A DNA stretch of 64,000 nt from Mameliella sp. CS4 (GTDB taxonomy: Bacteria > Pseudomonadota > Alphaproteobacteria > Rhodobacterales > Rhodobacteraceae), in NCBI RefSeq assembly GCF_019392335.1, contig NZ_JAHXRQ010000020.1, forward strand, positions 32,904 through 96,903. The letters run 5' to 3'. The translations under genes were made by a program, and so were the position numbers. Positions 43,295 through 51,166 of this stretch are shown piece after piece. Every line of letters begins with the position of its first letter. Positions within the stretch are counted from its first letter, which is position 1. The notes below the pieces were generated by a model. That model saw only the letters and a list, made by a program, of their open reading frames with translations, was not told the DNA's origin and ran no database searches.

Positions 43295-44614
43295 ATGACA
43301 GAATCATCTTTCACACCGTCGCGCCGCGGGTTCCTCGCCCTGGCCGCCGGGGCGAGCGCTCTGGCCGCGGCGGGCACCGCCGAGCGGGCGCAGGCCCAGA
43401 CCACCACCAATGCCAGAATCGTCATCATCGGCGCGGGCGCAGGCGGCACGGCCCTGGCCAACCGGTTGGTGCGGCGACTGAACGGCGCCCGGATCACCCT
43501 TGTGGACCCAAGCGTGGATCACCTCTACCAGCCCGGCCTGTCGCTGGTGGCCGCCGGTCTCAAACCCGCAGGCTACGTCGTCTCGAAAACGACCGACTGG
43601 CTGCCGCGCGGCGTGACCCTTGTCACTGAGGCCGCCGCCGGGATCGACCCGGAGACGCGCACCGTGACCACCACGGGCGGCACCGCCCTGCCCTATGACT
43701 TCCTCGTCGTGGCGCCCGGCCTGGTGCTGGATCACGACGCCATCGAGGGCTTCTCGCTGGACATGGTGGGCGAAAACGGCATCGGCGCGCTCTACGCCGG
43801 GCCGCAATATGCCGCCGCCACCTGGAAGGCCGCGCAACGGTTCACGGAAACCGGCGGCGTGGGGATCTTCACCCGCCCGGCGACAGAGATGAAATGCGCC
43901 GGTGCGCCGTTGAAGCACACCTTCCTGATCGACGACATCGCCCGCACCAACGGCACGCGCGGCAAAGCAGAGTTCCTTTATGCCGCACCGCAAGACTCGC
44001 TGTTCGGCGTGCCTATCGTGGCCGAGAAGGTCCGGATGTTGTTCGGCGACCGGGGCATCGACACGGCGATGCATCATACGCTGAAAGCCATCGACGCGGG
44101 CGCCAGACAGGCCACCTTTACCGATGCCACAGGCGCCGATGTACAGATGGACTATGACTATATCCATGTCATCCCGCCGCAACGCGCGCCAGAGGTGATC
44201 CGACAGTCGGGCCTGTCATGGGCGGACAAGTGGACCGATCAGGGCTGGGTCGAATGCGACATGGCCAGTCTGCGGCACCTGCGCTTTGACGATATCTGGG
44301 CGCTTGGCGACGTGGCCGGCGTGCCCAAGGGCAAGACCGCGGCCAGCGTCAAATGGCAGGTGCCGGTGGTCGAGGACGGTCTGATCGCCGCCATCGAGGG
44401 CCGCGCGCCGACCGAGACCTACAACGGCTACACCTCTTGCCCGATGATCACCCGCGTCGGTCGCGCCATGCTGGTCGAGTTCGACTACAACAACGATCTG
44501 GTGCCCTCCTTTCCCGGTGTGATCGCGCCGCTCGAAGAGCTCTGGATCAGCTGGCTGATGAAGGAGGTCGCGTTGAAGGCCACCTACAACGCCATGCTGC
44601 GCGGCCGGGCCTGA
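43295..44614 (+). CDS. Sulfide:quinone oxidoreductase-like flavoprotein, Tat-exported
   Basis: A 439-residue FAD protein. A twin-arginine motif SRRGFLAL at residues 9-16 and a hydrophobic stretch to AERAQAQ predict folded export. The Rossmann motif IIGAGAGG follows. Two of the usual redox cysteines are placed: Cys201 in MKCAGAPLKHTF and Cys382 in NGYTSCPMIT. The first cysteine of three-cysteine SQRs is missing, as in type II (mitochondrial-like) SQR. GGAGGAG precedes the ATG. It would oxidise sulfide and feed the quinone pool, which cytochrome bd could drain. Confidence 0.85.
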   Translation: MTESSFTPSRRGFLALAAGASALAAAGTAERAQAQTTTNARIVIIGAGAGGTALANRLVRRLNGARITLVDPSVDHLYQPGLSLVAAGLKPAGYVVSKTTDWLPRGVTLVTEAAAGIDPETRTVTTTGGTALPYDFLVVAPGLVLDHDAIEGFSLDMVGENGIGALYAGPQYAAATWKAAQRFTETGGVGIFTRPATEMKCAGAPLKHTFLIDDIARTNGTRGKAEFLYAAPQDSLFGVPIVAEKVRMLFGDRGIDTAMHHTLKAIDAGARQATFTDATGADVQMDYDYIHVIPPQRAPEVIRQSGLSWADKWTDQGWVECDMASLRHLRFDDIWALGDVAGVPKGKTAASVKWQVPVVEDGLIAAIEGRAPTETYNGYTSCPMITRVGRAMLVEFDYNNDLVPSFPGVIAPLEELWISWLMKEVALKATYNAMLRGRA

Positions 44615-44626
44615 GGAGGACAAGAC

Positions 44627-44986
44627 ATGAAAGACCTGACATTCGGCACCATCCTGGCCGTCTTCGAAGAGATCTTTGGCACGGGGCTGTTCTGGGGCAT
44701 GGTCGTGGTGGCCGTGCTGGTCACGCTGGCCTATCTCTACGTGCTGATCCGCGACCGCAGCATCAGTTGGCGGAAATTCCTGCTGGCGCAATTGTCGATG
44801 CCCCTGGGCGCCGTGGCGGCGGTCTGGTTCGTGCTGCGCATGACCCATTCGCACCTGTCCAACATCGGCGGGCCGGTGGACGTGATCCTCTTGCTGGGGA
44901 TTGCAGGGGCCGGGGCCGTCGGGCTGGCGATCCTCGTCTACACGGCGCAGTCGCTGATTACGGGCCCCCGGGCAGAGGATCGCTGA
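44627..44986 (+). CDS. DUF5368-like small membrane protein
   Basis: A 119-residue protein with three likely membrane segments (GLFWGMVVVAVLVTLAYLYV; SMPLGAVAAVWFVLRM; VILLLGIAGAGAVGLAILVY). The opening MKDLTFGTILAVFEEIFGTG resembles DUF5368, a family I associate with SQR-like genes in Rhodobacterales; this is from memory. It lies 12 bases after the SQR-like gene with AGGAGG before the ATG, and could anchor that protein to the membrane. Confidence 0.7.
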   Translation: MKDLTFGTILAVFEEIFGTGLFWGMVVVAVLVTLAYLYVLIRDRSISWRKFLLAQLSMPLGAVAAVWFVLRMTHSHLSNIGGPVDVILLLGIAGAGAVGLAILVYTAQSLITGPRAEDR

Positions 44987-45002
44987 TCCCGCTGCCCAGG
45001 CC

Positions 45003-45044
45003 GGGCCGAAAGGCGACCCCTACCCCCCTTTCGGCCCGTGTTTC
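45003..45044 (+). terminator. Terminator after the SQR-like unit
   Basis: GGGCCGAAAGG and CCTTTCGGCCC form an eleven-base stem with a 13-base loop, followed by the T-rich GTGTTTCTTGTCC. It begins 16 bases past the stop. Confidence 0.8.
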
Positions 45045-45049
45045 TTGTC

Positions 45050-45420
45050 CGGTGCCTTGCGGCCCCGGGAATGCACCGTCAGCAGGGGCAATTTGTGATC
45101 GTAGATCCCCGGCACGACACCGTCGCCGCCCGGCAAAGACTCGATCCGGCGGCAGCCAGTCATCGACCCAGCCCAGAAGCGGCGGAAGCGTACCCTCCAC
45201 CCCGGACTGGCCGGGCAGAGGCGCCAGGATCGGCAGAAAGAAACACAGGCTGATCCCCTAGGACAGCGACGAGACAAGGCCCAGTGCAACATAGCCCCAG
45301 CAGCGGGTCTGGATGAAATTTGACACGGCCCGCGCGTCATCGACGCGGGTATGCGGGCCCTCGACACTGAACAGTCGCGGAACAGTCGCGCGACCCGGGT
45401 AGCCAATCCGCGCGTGCGTC
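45050..45420 (-). pseudogene. Degenerate membrane-protein remnant
   Basis: On the minus strand a frame reads FIQTRCWGYVALGLVSSLS, then a TAG stop at 45258-45260, then GISLCFFLPILAPLPGQSG and LPPLLGWVDDWLPPD. It looks like part of a membrane protein with an internal stop. A second frame picks up GIYDHKLPLLTVHSRG. No intact gene spans the region, and I cannot name the parent family. The 475-base gap between the DUF5368-like gene and the epimerase fragment holds nothing else I can support. Confidence 0.35.
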
Positions 45421-45461
45421 GCATCCCGATAAGCAACGCCTCTGTCACGCGCTTGCTTTCA

Positions 45462-45745
45462 TCATAGGATGACCGCGCCCGGGTAAGTTTCGGGCTGCGG
45501 CGTCACAACCGGGTCGCCATAGACCTCGGACGTGGAGGTGTAGCAGAACCGCCCATCGTCCTTGAGGTAGCGCAGCAGGGTGATGGCGCCGACGATATTG
45601 GCCGAGATCGTGGGTTGCGGATCGCTCATGTACCATTGCGGCGAGGCCGGCGACGCCAGGTGATACACCTCGTCGAAGGAGCTGTCCGAGGTGAAATTCT
45701 CGACGTCGCATTCGACAAAGGAAAAGCGGTTATCGCAGGTCGCGC
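45462..45745 (-). pseudogene. Fragment of a UDP-glucuronate decarboxylase-like epimerase
   Basis: About 90 codons encode an internal slice of the extended SDR family: VYHLASPASPQWYMSDP, then NIVGAITLLRYLKD and CYTSTSEVYGDPVVTPQPE. In UDP-xylose synthases this block is followed by a GNVNPIGPR-type segment and YxxxK; here the frame ends in YPGAVIL and a stop. The N-terminal cofactor-binding half is also missing, because the frame runs back into histidine-kinase sequence. It is therefore a truncated remnant, perhaps of a polysaccharide locus. Confidence 0.75.
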
Positions 45746-45772
45746 CCCTGCCCGCCTCCGCCTGGCCGGCGC

Positions 45773-46747
45773 TCAGCGCGCGGCGGGCGCGAAACCGATC
45801 CGCAGTCGCGTGCCCTGCTCTGCCGGCATCAGCCGGATGGTCGCGCCGTGGGCGGTCAGCAGGCTGCGGACGATGGCCAGCCCCATGCCGGTGCCCCCCG
45901 CGCCGCGCCGCGTGGTAAAAAACGGCTCGAAGACACGGGCGGCATTGCCCGGTGAAATCCCCGCCCCGTCGTCCTGCACCTCCAGGAAGGCTGCGCCGCT
46001 CTCGGTTCCCGCGTGCATCAGAACCTGGCATGCACCGTGTTCGCCGGCGTTGCGCAACAGCTGGCCCAGGACGATCCGCATGCCCGCCCCGGCAATCGGC
46101 AAAGGCACGGCGCCCCCTTCGACCCGCAAGGCCAGACCCGGGTGTTCCGTGCGCAGGTCGGGCAGCAGATCTTCCAGCACGGACCAGCCGAGGTAGCGCG
46201 TCTCGCGCGCGCGGGCGACCTCGCGGAGCGCGGCTAGCTGGCGTTCGATCTGGGTGCAGGCGCCCTCGACCTCGGCCACGAGAGCGGCATCCTCGCGCCG
46301 CAGCGCTCCGCCATCCTCCAACAGCTCGCTGGCCGCGCGGATGCCCGAGACGGGCGTCCGCAGTTCATGCGTGACCTGATCGGTGAAGGCACGGATCGTC
46401 GCCTCTCGGTCACGCAGGGTCTCGGCCATCGCGATCACCCGGCGGGCGGTGGCGTGCAGTTCATGGGTGCCGAAATGGCGCGGCGGTGCCGGGGTGCCCC
46501 CCCTTTCCTGCGCCTCGGCATAGGCCTCTAGCGCGTGAATGGGGCGCAGCAGCAACCGCACCAGCAACCAGCCCAGCACCGCCGTCACCAGCGTGATCGA
46601 CAGCGCCAGCAGGATCGCCGCGTTACGGAACCCGATCACCGGCCCCAGGTAACGCAGCGCCACCAGTCCCGCGAAAGACACCACCAGCGTCCCGCCCAGG
46701 GCACCCCCAAGGACAAAGGCCAGCGAGGGCCGCCAGTGCCCGTTCAT
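45773..46747 (-). CDS. Sensor histidine kinase, CreC-like
   Basis: A 324-residue kinase with two membrane segments (about residues 10-30 and 43-66) separated by a very short loop. A HAMP-like linker follows, then HisKA with His127 in FTDQVTHELRTPVSGIRAASELL and an ATPase domain (LLRNAGEHG, DDGAGIS, GGTGMGLAI). The lack of a periplasmic domain suggests sensing within the membrane or through a partner. It overlaps the regulator gene by four bases (ATGA). The 3' end abuts the epimerase fragment. Confidence 0.9.
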   Translation of the reverse strand: MNGHWRPSLAFVLGGALGGTLVVSFAGLVALRYLGPVIGFRNAAILLALSITLVTAVLGWLLVRLLLRPIHALEAYAEAQERGGTPAPPRHFGTHELHATARRVIAMAETLRDREATIRAFTDQVTHELRTPVSGIRAASELLEDGGALRREDAALVAEVEGACTQIERQLAALREVARARETRYLGWSVLEDLLPDLRTEHPGLALRVEGGAVPLPIAGAGMRIVLGQLLRNAGEHGACQVLMHAGTESGAAFLEVQDDGAGISPGNAARVFEPFFTTRRGAGGTGMGLAIVRSLLTAHGATIRLMPAEQGTRLRIGFAPAAR

Positions 46748-47418
46748 CGGCAGGGCCCCATGCGCATCCCCTGCCCGTGCACCGTCTCGACCGCCTCGGC
46801 ACAGCCCGCCTCGGCCAGCTTGCGGCGCAGGTTGCGCAGGTGGCTGTCCAGCGTCCGGTCCGACACCGCGCTTTGCGCCCCCCAAAGCGCGGCGACAAGC
46901 TCGGCGCGCGGGGTCAGGCGGGCGGGCTCCTGCATCAGCCACGCCAGCAGGCCGAATTCGGTTGCGGTCAGCGCGATATCGGCGGCGCCAAAGCGGCAGT
47001 GCCGCGCATGGCAATCCAGCGACAACCGCCCCCGTTCCAGCCGCGCAGGCACCGCCCCCCGCGCCGTGCGTTTCAGGATCGCCGCCACCCGCGCCACCAG
47101 TTCGCGCGGGCTGAAAGGCTTGGTCACATAGTCGTCGGCCCCAAGTTCCAGTCCCAGAATGCGGTCGATCTCGTCATCGCGCGCGGTCAGAAAGAGGATC
47201 GGCACCTCGGATCGCGTGCGGATGCGGCGGCAGGTTTCGAACCCGTCCATCTCGGGCAGGCCCACGTCCAGCACCACGAGGTCCGGCGCCTCGCGCGCGG
47301 CATGGGTCAGCGCCTGTTGCCCGTCGCCGGCGGTGATGACCGCGTGGCCCGCCCGTTCCAGCGCCAGCCGCACCAGTTCACGCAGGCGGGGATCGTCGTC
47401 CACGATCAGGATCTTCAT
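46744..47418 (-). CDS. OmpR-type response regulator
   Basis: A 224-residue regulator with receiver domain (IVDDDPRLRELV; Asp51 in VVLDVGLPEMDG; Lys in YVTKPFSPREL) and an OmpR-type winged helix (LTATEFGLLAWLM, then SDRTLDSHLRNLRRKL). It overlaps both neighbours by short ATGA-type junctions: DUF4173 gene upstream and kinase downstream. CreB-like in arrangement. Confidence 0.92.
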   Translation of the reverse strand: MKILIVDDDPRLRELVRLALERAGHAVITAGDGQQALTHAAREAPDLVVLDVGLPEMDGFETCRRIRTRSEVPILFLTARDDEIDRILGLELGADDYVTKPFSPRELVARVAAILKRTARGAVPARLERGRLSLDCHARHCRFGAADIALTATEFGLLAWLMQEPARLTPRAELVAALWGAQSAVSDRTLDSHLRNLRRKLAEAGCAEAVETVHGQGMRMGPCR

Positions 47419-48893
47419 CAGGGCCGCTCCACCATCACGCCTTGAACATAACGGCTTGCGCGCCAGGTGCGAAAGCCCCAACCCCGCCAGTCCTCGACCT
47501 CCGGACGAGAGATCCGGCACGGCCCCAACTGGACCGAACGCCCGGTGACCCGGCCCAGGCCGCTTTCGACGATCGGCCCTGCGGCCATCGGGCCCAGACC
47601 GCAGAGATACCACAGGTCCGGCTTTGCCCGGGTCACGTTCTGTGCCGCGATCACCTGGGCGAAGTTCACCATCGCGCAGAGGTAGAGCGTTGCCAGCCCC
47701 AGGAGACCGCTCCGCAGCAGCAACCAGCCGTTCGACCGCGCGCGCAGCACCTGCCACAGCGCCAGGCCCAACCCCGCCGCCACCAGCGCCATCCAGATCA
47801 GCGCATGCAGCCGCAGGTAGGTCAGCCCAAAGGATTCGACGTAGAGGTCCAGCCGCAGTGCCGCCGCCCCGCACAGCACCATGTTCTGCACCAGCCAGAG
47901 CAGCAACAGCGGTCGGATCATGCGGTGTTCTCCAAGAAAGGGCCGCGCCGCCAGCGCAAATCCCCCCGCCAGCACCGCCGCCACCAAAAGCGGATAGGCG
48001 CCGCGATGCGCGTATTCGGCCAGGGTCATGCCCTGGGGCAGATCGGCGCCCCCCAGCAGGATCGAGACATCGGTGAGGCTCTGCACCGCGATCAGCAGGT
48101 TGAAGACCGCGAGCGCCCGCAGGACCGAGCCGGGGTTAAGCCACCCGGGCGCAAGCGACGGCAAAACCGGGCGACGGTCCCGAAGGGGGACCGGCGCCAG
48201 GAACGGGCCGACAATCACCGCGATCCCGCCCCAGAAGACGATGCGCTGCGCCAGGTGCCAATAGTCCAGGTCGATCCGCACAAGCTGCGCCAGCACCGGG
48301 TTCGCCTGCATCAAAAGCGCCACCAGCACGAGCGCGCCGCCCAGAGGCAAGGCCCAGTCCCGCAACAGCCCCCGCACCAGAGGAACGGGTGCCTCCGCCA
48401 GCGTCCGGCGCATCGCCCCCAGGCGGCGCGGGTCAAACTGTGCCAGCCAGGCCAGCGGCAGTCGCGCCAGGAAGACGCCCGTGGCGCGCGACAGCGCCGC
48501 CAGCGGCGTCCCCGGATGATGCGCCCATGTCAGTGCCCCCCCCAGCCCGACCAATAGGAAGGCCAGAGAGAGCGGTTGCAAATGCTCGACCGCCGGCAGC
48601 GCCGCGACCAGGAACAGACCCACGGGACGCCACCCTGCCCCTGTCCCCTGCAGGCCCCAGGCCAGCAGGGCCGCGACAAAGATCACCACCGAGAGACCGG
48701 GCGCCCTGCCCCAGAACAAGAGGTCCGCCAGCGCAACCAGTGTCAGCACCGCAACAAGACGCCCGGGGAGCCGCGCCCCGCGATGGGTGTCCCCGCCGCC
48801 GCCCTGCCTTGGCGGGGTCGCGCCCTCGTCCAGCCACCAACCGTCCTTTGCCAATGCATCTGGCAGCCCGGGGAGGCTCAATTGCCTGTCCAT
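47418..48893 (-). CDS. DUF4173 polytopic membrane protein
   Basis: A 491-residue protein with about a dozen membrane segments after a polar 45-residue N terminus. Blocks such as GGIAVIVGPFLAP, LTYLRLHALIWMALVA and LCAMVNFAQVIAAQNVTR fit DUF4173, a family of unknown function. Its stop overlaps the start of the response regulator, so the three genes form one operon. Because the kinase lacks a sensor domain, this protein is a candidate sensor or target of the pair. Confidence 0.8.
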   Translation of the reverse strand: MDRQLSLPGLPDALAKDGWWLDEGATPPRQGGGGDTHRGARLPGRLVAVLTLVALADLLFWGRAPGLSVVIFVAALLAWGLQGTGAGWRPVGLFLVAALPAVEHLQPLSLAFLLVGLGGALTWAHHPGTPLAALSRATGVFLARLPLAWLAQFDPRRLGAMRRTLAEAPVPLVRGLLRDWALPLGGALVLVALLMQANPVLAQLVRIDLDYWHLAQRIVFWGGIAVIVGPFLAPVPLRDRRPVLPSLAPGWLNPGSVLRALAVFNLLIAVQSLTDVSILLGGADLPQGMTLAEYAHRGAYPLLVAAVLAGGFALAARPFLGEHRMIRPLLLLWLVQNMVLCGAAALRLDLYVESFGLTYLRLHALIWMALVAAGLGLALWQVLRARSNGWLLLRSGLLGLATLYLCAMVNFAQVIAAQNVTRAKPDLWYLCGLGPMAAGPIVESGLGRVTGRSVQLGPCRISRPEVEDWRGWGFRTWRASRYVQGVMVERP

Positions 48894-49164
48894 GTCCCAA
48901 TCTCCTGTGTGTCGGAATGGGGCCAGGATGGCCTTGGCCGCGTGCAGGACTTGCGCGCAAGATGTGCAGATTTTGTGCAGAGGGATGACGACTCAGGCCG
49001 CATCACTGGTCGAAAATGGTATCCAACGGCCAGGTGCGCAGGGCCTTTGTCTCTTTCGTGGAGCAGACGCGGAAGCCATTGTGCTGGCCCGGCTCCGTGA
49101 TCCGTTCGGACCCGTGGGGACAGTGCCGCGCTTCGGCGTGGCCCTGATCTTCCCCACTGAAGTG
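48894..49164. other. Stretch with no clear gene
   Basis: Frames on both strands are open for short distances (for example GFRVCSTKETKALRTWPLD on the minus strand near 49030-49090), but none has a convincing start and length. It may be a gene remnant next to the IS end. Confidence 0.3.
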
Positions 49165-49227
49165 CTCCGCTCCTTCGCAGTTGGCGCAGACTTTACGTCT
49201 CGGTGAGGGATTTGGGGCAGCAGGTCA
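49165..49227 (-). mobile_element. Isolated end of an IS3-family (IS407-type) element
   Basis: CTCCTTCGCAGTTGGCGCAG and CTCGGTGAGGGATTT, ending in GCAGCAGGTCA, align with 62758-62818, the 5' end of the IS3-family remnant at the other side of the amide region. Only the end and the sequence up to just before the orfA start are present. It marks a past insertion and decay, or a recombination scar. Confidence 0.7.
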
Positions 49228-49255
49228 CACGGTGCGTCCACGGGTGGCGCAAACG

Positions 49256-49280
49256 CAAAAAGCCTCCCGCAAGAGAGGCT
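49256..49280 (-). terminator. Intrinsic terminator at the end of the amide operon
   Basis: On the minus strand AGCCTC and GAGGCT form a stem around TCTTGCGG, followed by five T. It lies about 120 bases past the amiR stop and is the only terminator found downstream of the operon. Confidence 0.75.
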
Positions 49281-49398
49281 ATTAAGTGCTTGATGTCGTG
49301 AGTGAGTTTCATTTCGGGGGCTCGTAACCGCCGCTATCTGCCAACGGTCACCTGTTGAAGCGCATTTCTTTCGGTTCGAATTCGAGTGGGTCCCGAGC

Positions 49399-49998
49399 CT
49401 AAACGTCACCCATATTGCTCAGTATACTCTCGGCGTTGATAATGGATTGCGCGATCTCGGTCGTCGTCGATCTCTTCGTCATTGCCTGTTTTCGTATCAG
49501 ATCATAAGCCTCACGTTCCGTAATTCCACGATGCCGCATCAGAATGAATTTTGCGTCGTTCACTTTCTGGACATTTTCAAGTTTGCTCCGAACCTTTTTC
49601 AATTCCTTCTCAAACCGCAATTGCTCTTGATGAAACCTGCGCGCCATAAGCATACTGCTCAGAACACCTGCAGCGCGCACCGGTTTCATAAGAACGGAAT
49701 GCGCGCCTATCTCGAAAATCAAATCCAGAACCGAAGGATTTTCATACCCAATGATCGCAATTGTCGTCGGGGGCTTCTCGTTACTGTTGATGAAAGAGGT
49801 CAGGCGCTGAGCCGTTTGATCCGTGACATCCACGAAAATAAGATCGAACTTTTCGGGAAGATTCTTTGGCATCGGCCACATATGTTCGAAGTTGCAGCCA
49901 ATCCGGTTCACTTGTTGTAACAGTTCATCTGCGCTTCTATCCCGCGGGTGCACAACAAGTGCATGGAGGTCTCGAATGTCCTGAATCGGATCACTCAT
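49399..49998 (-). CDS. amiR: ANTAR-domain transcription antiterminator AmiR
   Basis: A 199-residue protein with a receiver-like N-terminal domain, a coiled coil (RFEKELKKVRSKLENVQKV) and a C-terminal ANTAR domain (DAKFILMRHRGITEREAYDL, then RKQAMTKRSTTTEIA). AmiR binds leader RNA and prevents termination when released from AmiC. The start MSDPIQDIR overlaps the amiC stop by eight bases. Its likely targets are the leaders at 58238-58319 and 58749-58837. Unusually it is at the far end of the long operon. Confidence 0.92.
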   Translation of the reverse strand: MSDPIQDIRDLHALVVHPRDRSADELLQQVNRIGCNFEHMWPMPKNLPEKFDLIFVDVTDQTAQRLTSFINSNEKPPTTIAIIGYENPSVLDLIFEIGAHSVLMKPVRAAGVLSSMLMARRFHQEQLRFEKELKKVRSKLENVQKVNDAKFILMRHRGITEREAYDLIRKQAMTKRSTTTEIAQSIINAESILSNMGDV

Positions 49999-51151
49999 TT
50001 TCGCGCCCACTTGCCGCCACCTTCAGGGTTCGGAAACTCCAATCATGAATGGCAGGGAAGACCAGATAGGGGTCGGGCTTGATGGCACGTCGGACTTTGG
50101 ATTCGACGACAAATTCGCCGGTCTCATCAACCTTTGCAATTCTGGACTGCAAATAGGTATGGTTGTTGTCCGGGTCGATCTTGATCTGTCCCTGGGGCGC
50201 ATCAAAGCTCGCGCCCAGCAAGGCCTCGCGCAAACATTCTGTTTCCAACTCGCCCGTTTCATCAAGCGCCTTGGCGAACATGTGAACCTGGCTATAAGCG
50301 GCCTCACAGCAACTGGTGACATCTACCGTTGATCCGAACTTTTCCTCATAGGATTTCAGGAACCGTCGGTTCGCAGGGGAATTGATGGATCGAAAATACG
50401 GTGCGGCGGTTATATGCCCCGCCGACGCCTCGGGTCCGATCGCGTCAATTTCGCCTTCGTTCATGGTGAGACTGGCAATGGGACACAGGCGCCCGTTGCC
50501 GCCGGCCGCATGATACGCCTTGACAAATTCTATACAGGACTGGCCGACAACGGTCGCGAATACGACATCCGGCTTTTTTTCCATGATGTCATCGATGACG
50601 GAAGCAAAATCCGCACCCTTCGCTTCAAGGTCGAAATACGCCTCTCCCAGAACCTCGCCGCCGCCTTGGCGCAAGATATTGCGCATCACCCGGTTGGATT
50701 CCCTGGGGTAGATGTAGTCGGAGCCGACAAAATAGAACCGGTTGCCGTAGGCCTTCATCAGGTAGTTCGCAAGCGGAACACTGTTTTGGTTTGGACAGGC
50801 CCCCCCATAGATCACATTGGGCGAATACTCGAAGCCTTCATAAAGCGTCGGATAGAAGAACAGCGCGTTGCGGCGTTCGACTACAGGCAAGACTTCCTTG
50901 CGGGACGACGATGTGTAACATCCAAAAATCACGTTGATCTTGTCTTCGACGATCATTTTTTCGGCCAGTTCACCGTACCTCTGCGTCACCGATTCAGGCT
51001 CGTATCGTACGGGTTCGACAGGTCGACCACGGACACCACCACTTGCATTGATCCGGTCGATGGCCAGAAGCGCACCGTGCAGCTGCGACCGTTCGATGAT
51101 CGACGTTACCCCGATCTCGGAGAACAGAAGGCCGACTTTCCAACTCTTCAA
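49991..51151 (-). CDS. amiC: Amide sensor and negative regulator AmiC
   Basis: A 386-residue periplasmic-binding-protein fold without a signal peptide, as expected for the cytoplasmic AmiC that holds AmiR inactive until amide binds. Conserved blocks include KVGLLFSEIGVTSIIERSQ, YTSSSRKEVLPVVE and FYPTLYEGFEYSPN. It is a paralogue of the exported binding protein at 56955-58190 (YPTLYEG and TSASRQAVLPV in both). Overlap with amiR supports the pair. Confidence 0.92.
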   Translation of the reverse strand: MKSWKVGLLFSEIGVTSIIERSQLHGALLAIDRINASGGVRGRPVEPVRYEPESVTQRYGELAEKMIVEDKINVIFGCYTSSSRKEVLPVVERRNALFFYPTLYEGFEYSPNVIYGGACPNQNSVPLANYLMKAYGNRFYFVGSDYIYPRESNRVMRNILRQGGGEVLGEAYFDLEAKGADFASVIDDIMEKKPDVVFATVVGQSCIEFVKAYHAAGGNGRLCPIASLTMNEGEIDAIGPEASAGHITAAPYFRSINSPANRRFLKSYEEKFGSTVDVTSCCEAAYSQVHMFAKALDETGELETECLREALLGASFDAPQGQIKIDPDNNHTYLQSRIAKVDETGEFVVESKVRRAIKPDPYLVFPAIHDWSFRTLKVAASGRENE

Positions 51152-51166
51152 AGATCCATTCCCTTC

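Noticed and set aside
49360..49400. GGTTCGAATTC string resembling a tRNA T-loop
   Set aside because: No matching acceptor, D or anticodon stems can be drawn around it.
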